Of a DNA stretch of 61,920 nt, positions 1-26,055 are shown one piece after another (position 1 is the stretch's first letter; each line of letters opens with the position of its first letter). Under the pieces are notes generated by a model. That model had not been told where the DNA came from and did not search any database. It saw only the letters and a list, made by a program, of their open reading frames with translations. Both the position numbers and the translations under genes were made by a program. The DNA comes from Paulinella micropora (lineage: Eukaryota > Cercozoa > Imbricatea > Euglyphida), in NCBI GenBank assembly GCA_009731375.1, contig BJOX01000209.1, positions 209,048 through 270,967 on the forward strand. Reading direction: 5' to 3'.

Positions 1-360
1 GCCCCATCTCGGCTCAATGTGAATCCTATCTTCAACCCATCTCGGTACTGTTTCCTCCGAATGCTCACCTCAACAAGATCACCAAACCGGAACTGGAAGC
101 CCCCAGGCATTTACTCGGCAGGAAATTCGGCGAAAATGGGCTAACCAGGAAACCAGACCCAAACCAACAGCCAAGAAAAACGAGCCAACCAACAATCCAA
201 CAGACAACCCCACAACCTGCCTGGCCGAACCCCTACCGAGTAAATGCCCAGTTGAGATTTGCACATATCCCGGTGACCGCCCTCCCCAAGCGGTCACCTT
301 CGTGGGGAGAGGCCCAACCACCTCCTCTTCCCATGGAGTGCCATCTTGTGCACCCCTCCA

Positions 361-404
<44 letters not shown>

Positions 405-413
405 GTAATAGTA

Positions 414-466
<53 letters not shown>

Positions 467-516
467 AGTAGTAGTAATAATAATAATAATAATGATGTTG
501 ATGATGATGATAATTC

Positions 517-575
<59 letters not shown>

Positions 576-602
576 GTAATGATGATGATGATGATGATGA
601 TG

Positions 603-655
<53 letters not shown>
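361..655 (+). repeat. (AAT)n microsatellite
   Basis: AAT with AGT and GAT variants. Bases 1-360 before it are non-repetitive; no gene, RNA or repeat could be recognised there. Confidence 0.95.
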
Positions 656-657
<2 letters not shown>

Positions 658-1088
658 TATTTACTATATCTGAGGCGTACTGATGCAGCTAATGGCATAT
701 CCTCAACGGACATAAGCCTCCAATACCCTTGTTCGAGGTCCTCCACCCCCCCGTGTCAGTCTCTCGCCTGATGATCGGGGCCACCGATGGAGCTCCTGAG
801 GGCAAGACTGCACTAAGCCGAGGTTATTCCGCAGTCCCAGCAACCTCTTGCAAGACGTCACCGAATGTGCAAGTGCATACACCAAGCGCGGTTGCTAGAG
901 CTGCCTCGAAACCCCACCCATAACAATCTGGTGTCTGCTGGGTCCTGGGCTATCAACCAGCATATGCGGAGTTTAAGATCTTTTACGCGCGCAACGACCC
1001 TCCTCCCCAGCATCTACCACCAAAGGGTTATGAGTTGGCGTCACAGTTTAACGCCTTGAGGCCATTGGGCTGGAACTCTGTTTAGCAA
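656..1088 (+). mobile_element. Dispersed repeat A
   Basis: About 432 bp from GATATTTACTATATCTGAGG to TCTGTTTAGCAA, nearly identical to 21415-21846 on the other strand. It is preceded by (AAT)n in both copies. No coding capacity is evident. Probably a second short retroposon family; a weak B-box-like GTTCGAGG is present but is not enough to call tRNA origin. Confidence 0.75.
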
Positions 1089-1133
1089 ATAATAATAATA
1101 ATAATAATCATAAAAAATAAAAATAATAATAAT

Positions 1134-1400
1134 AGTGCTTCTCTGTCAATGGCTGATGCATTTCTGCACATGCGCCTCCATCGTCTCACCCGTGAGGGGA
1201 GTACGAAGAATTGACGATAGGCTCTAATGACACCCCCGCAAGGGCAGTTCCAACACTTCCAGACGGGCCGGTATGTTCAATGAAAATACTGGTCCAGACG
1301 GATCGGTATGTTCAATGAAAATACTGGTGGCACCGACGGGAATCGAACTGGCGACAGGGCCCAGATGGTAGAACTTGACCACTGGGCTATCACGGTGTCC
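1134..1400 (-). mobile_element. tRNA-derived SINE, complete copy
   Basis: Reverse-strand copy of the 22023-22290 element, about 267 bp, with (AAT)n on both sides. A and B boxes are intact. Confidence 0.82.
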
Positions 1401-1437
1401 AAAATAATAATAATAATAATATAACAATAACAATAAC

Positions 1438-1499
<62 letters not shown>

Positions 1500-1745
1500 T
1501 AATAATAGTGCTTCTCTGTCAATGGCTGATAATGATAATAATAATAATAACAATAACAACAACAACAACAACAACAAACAATAACAACAACAATAATAAT
1601 AATAATAATCATAATAATCATAATAATCATAATAATCATAATCACAATCATAATAATCATAATCATAATCATAATCATAATAATAATAATAATAATAATC
1701 ATAATAATCATAATAATCATAATAATCATAATAATCATAATAATC

Positions 1746-1778
<33 letters not shown>

Positions 1779-1859
1779 GTAATAATAATAATAATAGTAA
1801 TACATATAGTAATAACAAATAATGCACTCATGGCTCTAAGCCATACTCATATTATATAT

Positions 1860-1891
<32 letters not shown>

Positions 1892-2082
1892 TTGATATGA
1901 TGCTTGTATGTATGTGTCTGTATGTATGTATGTATGTATGTATGTATGTATGTATGTATGTATGGTTGTATGTATGTATGTATGTATGTATGTATGTTTT
2001 TATGGCGAGATTGACGAGGCAACAGAAGCCAAAATCCATCTATCTATCTATCTATTTGATCTATCTATCTATCTATCTATCT
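1401..2082 (+). repeat. (AAT)n, (AAC)n, (AATCAT)n, (TA)n, (ATGT)n, (ATCT)n tracts
   Basis: Simple repeats follow the SINE, with changes of unit at about 1555, 1600, 1850, 1905 and 2036. A 40-bp unique stretch at about 1997-2036 separates ATGT from ATCT. Confidence 0.95.
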
Positions 2083-2303
2083 CTCCATCTGCTTACTGGG
2101 TCCTCTGTAATGGAGGTGGGAGCTCGTTCTGCAAGGGGCGCTTATGGAACGAGCCCTGGCCCCGCCTGGTACTAGGGAGCTTTGGTATCGCCTGTATCAG
2201 TCCCTTCCGTGCAAACATCACGGCTTAGCTGGGCATCGGGTTAATACTTTACCCACAGACTTCCTTGGTTGACCTTTTTTCTGACATTAGTCGATATCTC
2301 ATC
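2083..2303 (+). mobile_element. Dispersed repeat B, 5'-truncated copy
   Basis: Matches the 3' half of 2432-2845 with an 18-bp internal deletion. The 128 bp between the two copies are unique. Confidence 0.78.
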
Positions 2304-2431
2304 AGTTGATCTCATCACTTACTCCACGGAGTGAACCAAGGCCGCTTGAGGTGTCACTGACCCTCCTTGGGCTTGGTTTTTTGAAATGGGTGCCATCTGT
2401 CGACAGACAGAGAATTAGGGGATGGTGTGGG

Positions 2432-2843
2432 TGTGCTGGGCCCGTGGTGGGGTGCCTTATGTGCGCCTAGCCATACGCCTATGTCACATGCCGGAATAGC
2501 GACGGGAAGCACAATCCTGTTCCCTCAGGGTGCCCTTTCTCGCTTGTTGAGCCCGGAATAAAACCCACAGTGCTCTGTCGGTTTATACTAGACTGTCGAA
2601 CAGTCTCGAAACTCCATCTGCTTACTGGGTCCTCTGTAATGGAGGTGGGAGCTCGTTCTGCAAGGGGCGCTTATGGAACGAGCCCTGGCCCCGCCTGGTA
2701 CTAGGGAGCTTTGGTATCGCCTGTATCAGTCCCTTCCGTGCAAACATCACGGCTTAGCTGGGCATCGGGTTAATACTTTACCCACAGACTTCCTTGGTTG
2801 ACGAAATCAGAAGCTCCTTTTTTCTGACATTAGTCGATATCTC

Positions 2844-2845
<2 letters not shown>
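2432..2845 (+). mobile_element. Dispersed repeat B with (ATCT)n tail
   Basis: About 414 bp from TGTGCTGGGCCCGTGGTGG to GACATTAGTCGATATCTCAT, continuing directly into (ATCT)n. A near-identical full copy is at 55934-56349, also running into (ATCT)n. No open frame of note. Confidence 0.8.
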
Positions 2846-2899
<54 letters not shown>

Positions 2900-2957
2900 A
2901 TCGTTCTATCGTTCTATCTTTCTATCTTTCTTCCTTTCTACCTACCTACCTACCTAC

Positions 2958-2999
<42 letters not shown>

Positions 3000-3027
3000 G
3001 TCCAACCGTCCATCCATCCATCCATCC

Positions 3028-3057
<30 letters not shown>

Positions 3058-3060
<3 letters not shown>

Positions 3061-3454
3061 CTAGGCCATTGAGCTTAAGAGTGTGATGATGCATGACTCA
3101 ATCAATCTATCTATCTATCTATCTTATCTATCTACCTTATCTATCTATCTATCTATCTGTCTGTCTATCTATCTATCTATATCTATCTATCTGTCTATCT
3201 ATCTATCTATCTATATATCTATCTATCTATACCTATCTACCTGCTAGGCCACTAAGCTTAAGAATCTCTATCTATCTATCTATCTTCTAGGCCATTGAGC
3301 TTAAGAGTGTGATGATGCATGACTCAGGCTATCTATCTATCCATCTATCTATCTTATCTATCTATCTATCTATCTATCTATCTTCTAGGCCATTGAGCTT
3401 AAGAGTGTGATGATGCATGACTCAAGCTATCTATCTATCCATCTATCTATCTTG

Positions 3455-3501
<47 letters not shown>

Positions 3502-3506
3502 GTCTG

Positions 3507-3542
<36 letters not shown>

Positions 3543-3650
3543 CCTACCTACCTACCTACCTATCTACCTGCTAGGCGATTGAGCTTAAGAATCTCTATCT
3601 ATCTATCTATCTATCTACCTGCTAGGCCATTGAGCTTAAGAATCTCTATA

Positions 3651-3692
<42 letters not shown>

Positions 3693-3784
3693 CCTGCTAG
3701 GCCATTGAGCTTAAGTGTCTATCTATCTATCTATCTATCTATCTACCTATCTACCTGCTAGGCCATTGAGCTTAAGAATCTCTG

Positions 3785-3820
<36 letters not shown>

Positions 3821-3883
3821 CTAGGCCATTGAGCTTAAGAGTGTCATGATGCATGACGCAAGCTATCTATCTATCCATCTATC

Positions 3884-3923
<40 letters not shown>

Positions 3924-4042
3924 TTACCTACCTATCTATCTATCTATCTTCTAGGCCATTGAGCTTAAGAGTGTGATGATGCATGACTCAAGCTATCTAT
4001 CTATCTTATCTATCTATCCATCTATCCATCTATCTATCTATC

Positions 4043-4073
<31 letters not shown>

Positions 4074-4085
4074 CTATTTACCTAC

Positions 4086-4121
<36 letters not shown>

Positions 4122-4164
4122 TTACCTACCTATCTATCTATCTATCTATCTATCTATCTGTCAG
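3058..4164 (+). repeat. Exon-echo array, 5' end of LRR exon 4165, in (ATCT)n
   Basis: Ten degenerate copies of the first 20-40 bp of exon 4165-4221, each with an acceptor-like CTAG before it. Copies begin at 3065, 3248, 3291, 3389, 3575, 3626, 3701, 3762, 3825 and 3955. Core: GCCATTGAGCTTAAGA. Long copies continue GTGTGATGATGCATGACTCA. They are separated by (ATCT)n and (ACCT)n. Confidence 0.9.
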
Positions 4165-18147
<13,983 letters not shown>

Positions 18148-18159
18148 GTACGTGCACTC

Positions 18160-19685
<1,526 letters not shown>

Positions 19686-20092
19686 GTCGCGTGTCATTTC
19701 TTTCTTCTCCTATCTGTGTTTTTTGCTTTTCTTTCTCGCTTGCTTTTTGTTTTGTTTTCTTGGTTTTGCTCTTACCTGTCTGTCTTCTTTTTTCTCGTCT
19801 TTCTCACCAGTGCCCCTTTTTGTTGTTATTCTCTTCGTTTCTGAGAGAAGTTTCCATCATGTCCTTCTTTGCTGCATTTTCTTATTACTATTATTCATTA
19901 TCCCTGAAAGGTGTTGGGAGTAGGGGGTGGGGGTTTGGGGGAAGGGGGGGGGGGGGGGGGGAAATNNNNNNNNNNNNNNNNNNNNNNNNNNNNNNNNNNN
20001 NNNNNNNNNNNNNNNNNNNNNNNNNNNNNNNNNNNNNNNNNNNNNNNNNNNNNNNNNNNNNNNNNNNNNNNNNNNNNNNNNNNNNNNNNCCC

Positions 20093-20123
<31 letters not shown>

Positions 20124-20149
20124 ACCACCCCCAACCCACCCACCCCCCC

Positions 20150-21250
20150 CGGTATTTTCGCACCCCTGTCGGAATACATCATGGTTTGTGGGAACGAGGA
20201 GTTGGGAACTCATATTTTCAGGGTGGCTAGCCCCAGACTCGATGTTGATGCTGATAAATTTTTTTTTTGGAATTCACGCAAATATTTGCGTTAGGGGAGT
20301 GTCCTGAATGCCATAATTCCTTGTTTTTGTAGCCTATTTTCTGTACCCCCGTCGGAATAAATCATGGTTTGTGTGAACTAGGGGGAGTTTGGAGCTCATA
20401 TTGACAGGGTGGCTAGCCCCAGACTCGATGTTGAAGCTGATATAATTTTTTTGGAATTCACGTAAATATTTGCGTTAGGGGAGTGTCTGAATGCCAAAAT
20501 TCCTTGTTTTTTGGGAGTACTTGCCGGTACCTCTGGCAATTGAACGTACACTGTCGACGGGGAAGGGGGCTCCCCCCCCCCCCCCCCCCCCCGGGGACCC
20601 CCCNNNNNNNNNNCGTACCCCACGCGAATAAGCCGGTACCCAAAAAATGAATGGCTGAGAATGCTCCAAGGCTTTAAGAGTTGTGCCAGCAGTGTTTATG
20701 CCGGTTACCTCAGCAGTGTTTATGCCGGTTACCTCCAGCCATTGAACGTACCCTGTCGACTGTGGAAAGGGGGGGGGGTCCGGGGCCCTGGAACCCAAGC
20801 CCCGCAATTGTATGTGCCCGAACCGAAATTGCCGGCACCAAAATGAATGGCTGAGAATGCTCCAGGCTCTAAAAGTTGTGCCTGAAGGGTTGAGAGGCTG
20901 ATTTTTTGCTTTTCACAACCTCGGGACGCGGTCTAGGTAGTGAACCAGTTGAAATAGAGATTTACGAAGATTTTGGCAAAGTAGTGCCAAAATGAATGGC
21001 TGAAAATGCTCCAAGGCCAGAGGCGTCTAGAGGCTGATTCTTTCTGCTTCGCAAGCTTGTCACTAGCTCTTTTTTGGGGACATAGTTGAAATTATGAAAT
21101 TCAAATGCAATGAAAAGTAGTGCGAAAATGAATGGCTGAGATTGCTCCAAGGCTGTAAAAGTTGTGCATGTGAGAATAAGAGGAAAAGCGACCTTTTGGG
21201 GGGGGGGCGAATTTGCGCACCGCCATTCGCGCACCGCAAACACATCCTTT
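20150..21250 (+). repeat. Cluster of duplicated AT/GC-mixed units, no gene
   Basis: A block of about 180 bp (CGGAATACATCATGGTTTGT to CATAATTCCTTG) occurs at about 20169 and 20353. A short piece recurs inverted at 47556-47580. The motif AAAATGAATGGCTGAGAATG then CTCCAAGGC occurs near 20644, 20841, 20989 and 21126. Gaps at 19966-20089 and 20604-20613 sit at C or G homopolymers. Confidence 0.65.
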
Positions 21251-21271
21251 CAGGTGTTTGCGCAGCCCCTA

Positions 21272-21324
<53 letters not shown>

Positions 21325-21414
21325 CATTATTATCATTATTATTAGTAAATCTGCCTTGGAGTGTTGACTGTGACATATTTGAGGGAAATCCCGATGAAAA
21401 AACCTAGTCACACT

Positions 21415-21844
21415 TGCTAAACAGAATTCCAGCCCAATGGCCTCAAGGCGTTAAACTGTGACGCCAACTCATAACCCTTTGGTGGTAGATGCTGGGGAGG
21501 AGGGTCGTTGCGCGCGTAAAAGATCTTAAACTCCGCATATGCTGGTTGATAGCCCAGGACCCAGCAGACACCAGATTGTTATGGGTGGGGTTTCGAGGCA
21601 GCTCTAGCAACCGCGCTTGGTGTATGCACTTGCACATTCGGTGACGTCTTGCAAGAGGTTGCTGGGACTGCGGAATAACCTCGGCTTAGTGCAGTCTTGC
21701 CCTCAGGAGCTCCATCGGTGGCCCCGATCATCAGGCGAGAGACTGACACGGGGGGGTGGAGGACCTCGAACAAGGGTATTGGAGGCTTATGTCCGTTGAG
21801 GATATGCCATTAGCTGCATCAGTACGCCTCAGATATAGTAAATA

Positions 21845-21846
<2 letters not shown>
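21415..21846 (-). mobile_element. Dispersed repeat A, inverted copy
   Basis: Near-identical to 656-1088. On this strand it is preceded by (AAT)n and, beyond that, by the SINE at 22023-22290. Confidence 0.75.
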
Positions 21847-21905
<59 letters not shown>

Positions 21906-21906
21906 C

Positions 21907-21944
<38 letters not shown>

Positions 21945-22022
21945 TATTATTATTGTTATTATTATTATTATTATGATTATGATTATTATTATTATTATTA
22001 TTATTATTAGTAATATTATTAT

Positions 22023-22290
22023 GGACACCGTGATAGCCCAGTGGTCAAGTTCTACCATCTGGGCCCTGTCGCCAGTTCGATTCCCGTCGGTGCCACCAGT
22101 ATTTTCATTGAACATACCGATCCATCTGGACCAGTATTTTCATTGAACATACCGGCCCGTCTGGAAGTGTTGGAACTGCCCTTGCGGGGGTGTCATTAGA
22201 GCTTATCGTCAATTCTTCGTACTCCCCTCACGGGTGAGACGATGGAGGCGCATGTGCAGAAATGCATCAGCCATTGACAGAGAAGCACTA
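22023..22290 (+). mobile_element. tRNA-derived SINE, complete copy
   Basis: The 5' end is a tRNA-like head: GGACACCGTGATAGCCCAGTGG contains an A box (TAGCCCAGTGG), and AGTTCGATTCC is a B box. The ends CACCG and CGGTG can pair as an acceptor stem. The body includes a tandem AGTATTTTCATTGAACATAC unit, and the copy ends AGAAGCACT followed by (ATT)n. It is a polymerase III type retroposon with a trinucleotide tail. Confidence 0.82.
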
Positions 22291-22299
22291 TTAGTAATA

Positions 22300-22468
22300 T
22301 TATTATTATTATTATTATTATTATTATCATTATTCGTATTTATTTATTTATTTACTTATTTACTTATTTACTTATTTACTTATTTGCTTATTTATTTAGG
22401 ATAGCGTAAGCAGGAGCCTTACAACGCGCACCTACAGCGATAATTTTAAGGTATACACATATACATAT

Positions 22469-22501
<33 letters not shown>

Positions 22502-22936
22502 ACATATACATAAACATATACATAATATGTACTTATACATATACATATACATATTTATATACAACACATGGCATGGTGTGTGCTACATGGGAGAGCTTTG
22601 TTGGAAGTATATATGTATGTGTAAATGTATATGTAGATGTATACACGTACAACTACCTTAAGGTTTCACTGTAGGTAAAAAAATGTAAATGTAAATGAAA
22701 ATATATGTAAATGGAAGTGTAAATGTATCTGTATATGTAAATGTAAATGCAAATGTAAATGTATAAATGGAAATGGAAATGGAAATGGAAATGGAAATGG
22801 AAATGTGTATGTATATGTGTGTGTGTATGTGTATGTATATGTATATGTATATGTATATCTTTATGTTTATGTATATGCATCCACGTACTAGCTTGAGATT
22901 TTCACAGATGGTAATAGGTATAGGTATATGTATATG

Positions 22937-22969
<33 letters not shown>

Positions 22970-22985
22970 GCAAATATGCCATGTA
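22300..22985 (+). repeat. (ATTT/ACTT)n, (ATACAT)n, (GTAAAT)n and (TA)n tracts
   Basis: Tetra- and hexanucleotide repeats downstream of the SINE, with a unique stretch at about 22398-22450. Confidence 0.85.
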
Positions 22986-23029
22986 TAGTTGTCTGCCAAC
23001 AAGATAGTCGAGGAAAAGGAGGAAGAAAA

Positions 23030-23067
23030 CATCACACCGAACGCCTCCCCGGAGAGAGGATTTTCAC

Positions 23068-23115
<48 letters not shown>

Positions 23116-23149
23116 TCACACCGAACGCCTCCCCGGAGAGAGGATTTTC

Positions 23150-23210
<61 letters not shown>

Positions 23211-23249
23211 AAACATCACACCGAACGCCACCCCGGAGAGAGGATTTTC

Positions 23250-23297
<48 letters not shown>

Positions 23298-23333
23298 CAT
23301 CACACCGAACGCCACCCCGGAGAGAGGATTTTC

Positions 23334-23368
<35 letters not shown>

Positions 23369-23414
23369 AAACATCACACCGAACGCCTCCCCGGAGAGAG
23401 GATTTTCAAGTCTG

Positions 23415-23440
<26 letters not shown>
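23030..23440 (+). repeat. Tandem block CATCACACCGAACGCC...GATTTTCA with (CT)n
   Basis: Five copies of about 37 bp, starting near 23029, 23114, 23215, 23299 and 23371, are separated by (CT)n. The first follows a coding-like stretch (IVEEKEEENITPNASPERGF), so this resembles the exon-echo arrays, with the (CT)n beginning at a GTCTCT donor-like end. Confidence 0.75.
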
Positions 23441-23456
<16 letters not shown>

Positions 23457-23877
23457 CTCTCATAAAACATCTCGCTCTCCCGCCTCTATCAATAAACACT
23501 CGCACATGGTTAATATTATGTACGTATAGATATATGTACGTATATGTCTGTTTAAAGGCCCAGTTCCTCTTTCGTGTAAGTGTACGCATGTCTGCGTGTG
23601 TGGTATTCCTCCCACTTCCCCTCCTAACCCCCTCTGCCACCCTGTGTCCCCCCCCCCCCCCCCCCCCCCCAAAAAAANNNNNNNNNNTTGTGAATTTCGA
23701 GTTCTTCAATGGAAAAATAGGCTGGTATGTAGGTAGGTATAAATAGACAGACAGACAGATAGATGGAAGGGACAAAGAGAGAGAGAGAGAGGGAGGGAGG
23801 GACGGAGGGAGAGAGGGAGATAGAGACAATGTTTGGGCTATCAGCGCTGCATATATATTACCCTGGCTTGTTGAACA

Positions 23878-23954
23878 GGCGGGTCCGGGGTCGTTGTGCC
23901 CGAAAAAGCCAAGGATATGGCCGATATGAGCCCCATGATCTCGGTGACGGCGCC
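23878..23954 (+). CDS. Possible isolated small exon
   Basis: After the acceptor-like TTGAACAG, the frame reads GSGVVVPEKAKDMADMSPMI then SVTAPE, up to a GTGAAG donor. A second coding-like stretch follows a gap at about 24108-24190 (TSKRDSFTLALVFQQPYPQS). Composition is protein-like and not simple repeat, but the partners and gene are unknown. Confidence 0.25.
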
Positions 23955-24179
23955 TGAGTGAAGATCAAGGCTACGTTGCGCAATGGTGCATGGTTATGGT
24001 TAGAATCGTCGATCGTCGGTCCATCTGCACAGGAGGGACAAGGAAGAAGAAGGAGAGAGAGGTAGAGGGGGGGGGGGGGGGGGGGGGATNNNNNNNNNNG
24101 AGAGAGAGAATGACGTCCAAGAGGGATAGCTTTACCCTTGCGCTCGTGTTTCAACAACCATATCCACAGTCAGCACAAC

Positions 24180-24231
24180 TAGTGGAATATCAATATGTAT
24201 ATATATATATATATATATATTTATATTATAA

Positions 24232-24267
<36 letters not shown>

Positions 24268-25228
24268 TCCAACTTGGCTGATCATCTTGCTCTATGTTCT
24301 CATCCTAATTCCATCTCGTCTCGCTTTTGTTTTTCTTCTCATTTTCATTTTTGAAATGATAGTGTTTTACATACGGTTTCAGGCCGTTAGTATCTTCCAT
24401 AGTCTTTTTGTTCAGTTGCTTTTGTTCCGAATCACTGATATATATTTATATCCACATAGAACCCACTGACAAATCTTTATATCAGATGTTGACGTGATGT
24501 TGACGTGTTAATAGTATTATTAATACATAAAGCCTTACAACCGTTTTGAGGAATCAACCGTTGCTTCTATTGGTAAAAATATTTGCGTGAAAATCATTCG
24601 CTAATATTTAACCCTTATTAATATCTAGCCATTGGATAATCGGTAATTAGATCCTTCTCCTCAGTACCTTTTAATACTGTTAGTTATTAGTAGTCATTAA
24701 TTAAGTACCTTTTTAGTAATATTTCAAAAGCTGTGGGGTGACTTAGGCGTCCCTAGGTGACTCTCTGAAAAGCCTGTGGCCCGGTCGGACCAGGTGCCTC
24801 ACCCAAGTCAGTGACACCCGTGCCAGTGACCGTCCGTATCATGAGTCATGATGCTATATAATGCTAATGCTTTTTCAAGTTTGTAGTACGCATTTAACCG
24901 CACTCCCTTTTAATAAGTCAGTGGTCGTTCGCCTTCTTACATGCCGCTTCCTTTTCAGCGACACTGTCCGACACCTGTCGCTCTCAGGTTTTGTCTGTTA
25001 GGATCAGAAAGATATTATTTATTGTATGCCGGGGTGTATATGCACTCAATCCAGCACTCTGAGCCTCGGAATAACCTAATCTTCCTCCTCTGCAAAAGAG
25101 AGGGTCAGAAATCAGTAGAATATGGTGGGAAAACTTGATGTCTAGGAGAATATCAGTCTCAGCAGCCAAGCAACAAAAAGGAAACAGAGAGCCATTTCCT
25201 AATGCTAGTAAGTCCGCCCTAACGATAA
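24180..25228. other. AT-rich non-repetitive region, no gene recognised
   Basis: A TA tract at 24197-24265 is followed by about 950 bp of ordinary-looking sequence without long frames or repeats. The stretch 25505-26055, after the MITE, is likewise AT-rich and may be the 5' flank of the transposase-like gene. Confidence 0.5.
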
Positions 25229-25230
25229 TA

Positions 25231-25504
25231 TTGCTGTTGACATTCAAGACAACAAAAAAAATTGATTTTTCTTTTTTGGTTGGAATTTCAGTTTTGCTTG
25301 GAATTTTGATTTTGGGTGAAAATTTGAATTTTTCAAATTAACTGCTATATTCGTCCGCAAAATATCGTAAATTTTCGCGAAATGTTACCGTTAAATTTGA
25401 AAATTTGAATGTTTGTCACAAAAATGAAAAACTGTCACAAAAATGAAAATCTGACACAAAAATGAAAAACTAATTTTTGTTGTTGTCTTGAATGTCAACA
25501 GCAA
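25231..25504. mobile_element. MITE, Tc1/mariner-like, TA-flanked
   Basis: Terminal inverted repeats of about 25-35 bp: TTGCTGTTGACATTCAAGAC at the left and its complement ending at 25504. A TA dinucleotide lies outside both ends (25229-25230, 25505-25506). The 274-bp element has no coding capacity and includes an 18-bp GTCACAAAAATGAAAAAC-type tandem (three copies, about 25415-25470). Confidence 0.78.
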
Positions 25505-26055
25505 TAATATGATTGTCCTGCGTAAAGTCAAAGTAGTACTACACCTGTTCACGTGATTTGTGGAGTCTCAGTAGTAATATATACTCAAGCTATTGTTTTC
25601 AACCGGCTCACATATGTAATTTTAGGCATTTTAAGCGTTGGTAAAACGGAGGCAAAATAAGCGTAATGAGTTTTTAACTTTTTTTAATAATTCTTTTTGT
25701 GTTGTAAAGATCACGATGGGATGGGTTCCCACTGAAAATTTTTGAAAAATTTGAATTTCAAATGTTATAACGGTTAAAAATTTTGTGTTATGATTAAAAA
25801 AACATTTTGTGTAAAATTTGACAATAATTTTTGAAAAGTTGGTTGGAACCCCTTCAGATGACAAGCTTTCTGAATCTGAAGCACTTTTTAAAAAAGGTGA
25901 AATAGTTTAGGAGGAGACTCAGTTTTGCTGGATTTTTGAGGTTTTTGTGACTTTTACCCTAAAAATGTTCAGGCCGGCCCAGCCAAAAAGCCAAACCCTG
26001 TCAACTTTTTTAAGGACCGGCGCAGTCTGTTGGGACTTTGGTGCCAAGCTTCCAC

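Noticed and set aside
22023-22098. Functional tRNA gene
   Set aside because: A and B boxes are present, but the anticodon stem is not clean, the acceptor stem has an extra base, and the head is joined to a repeated body: a SINE.
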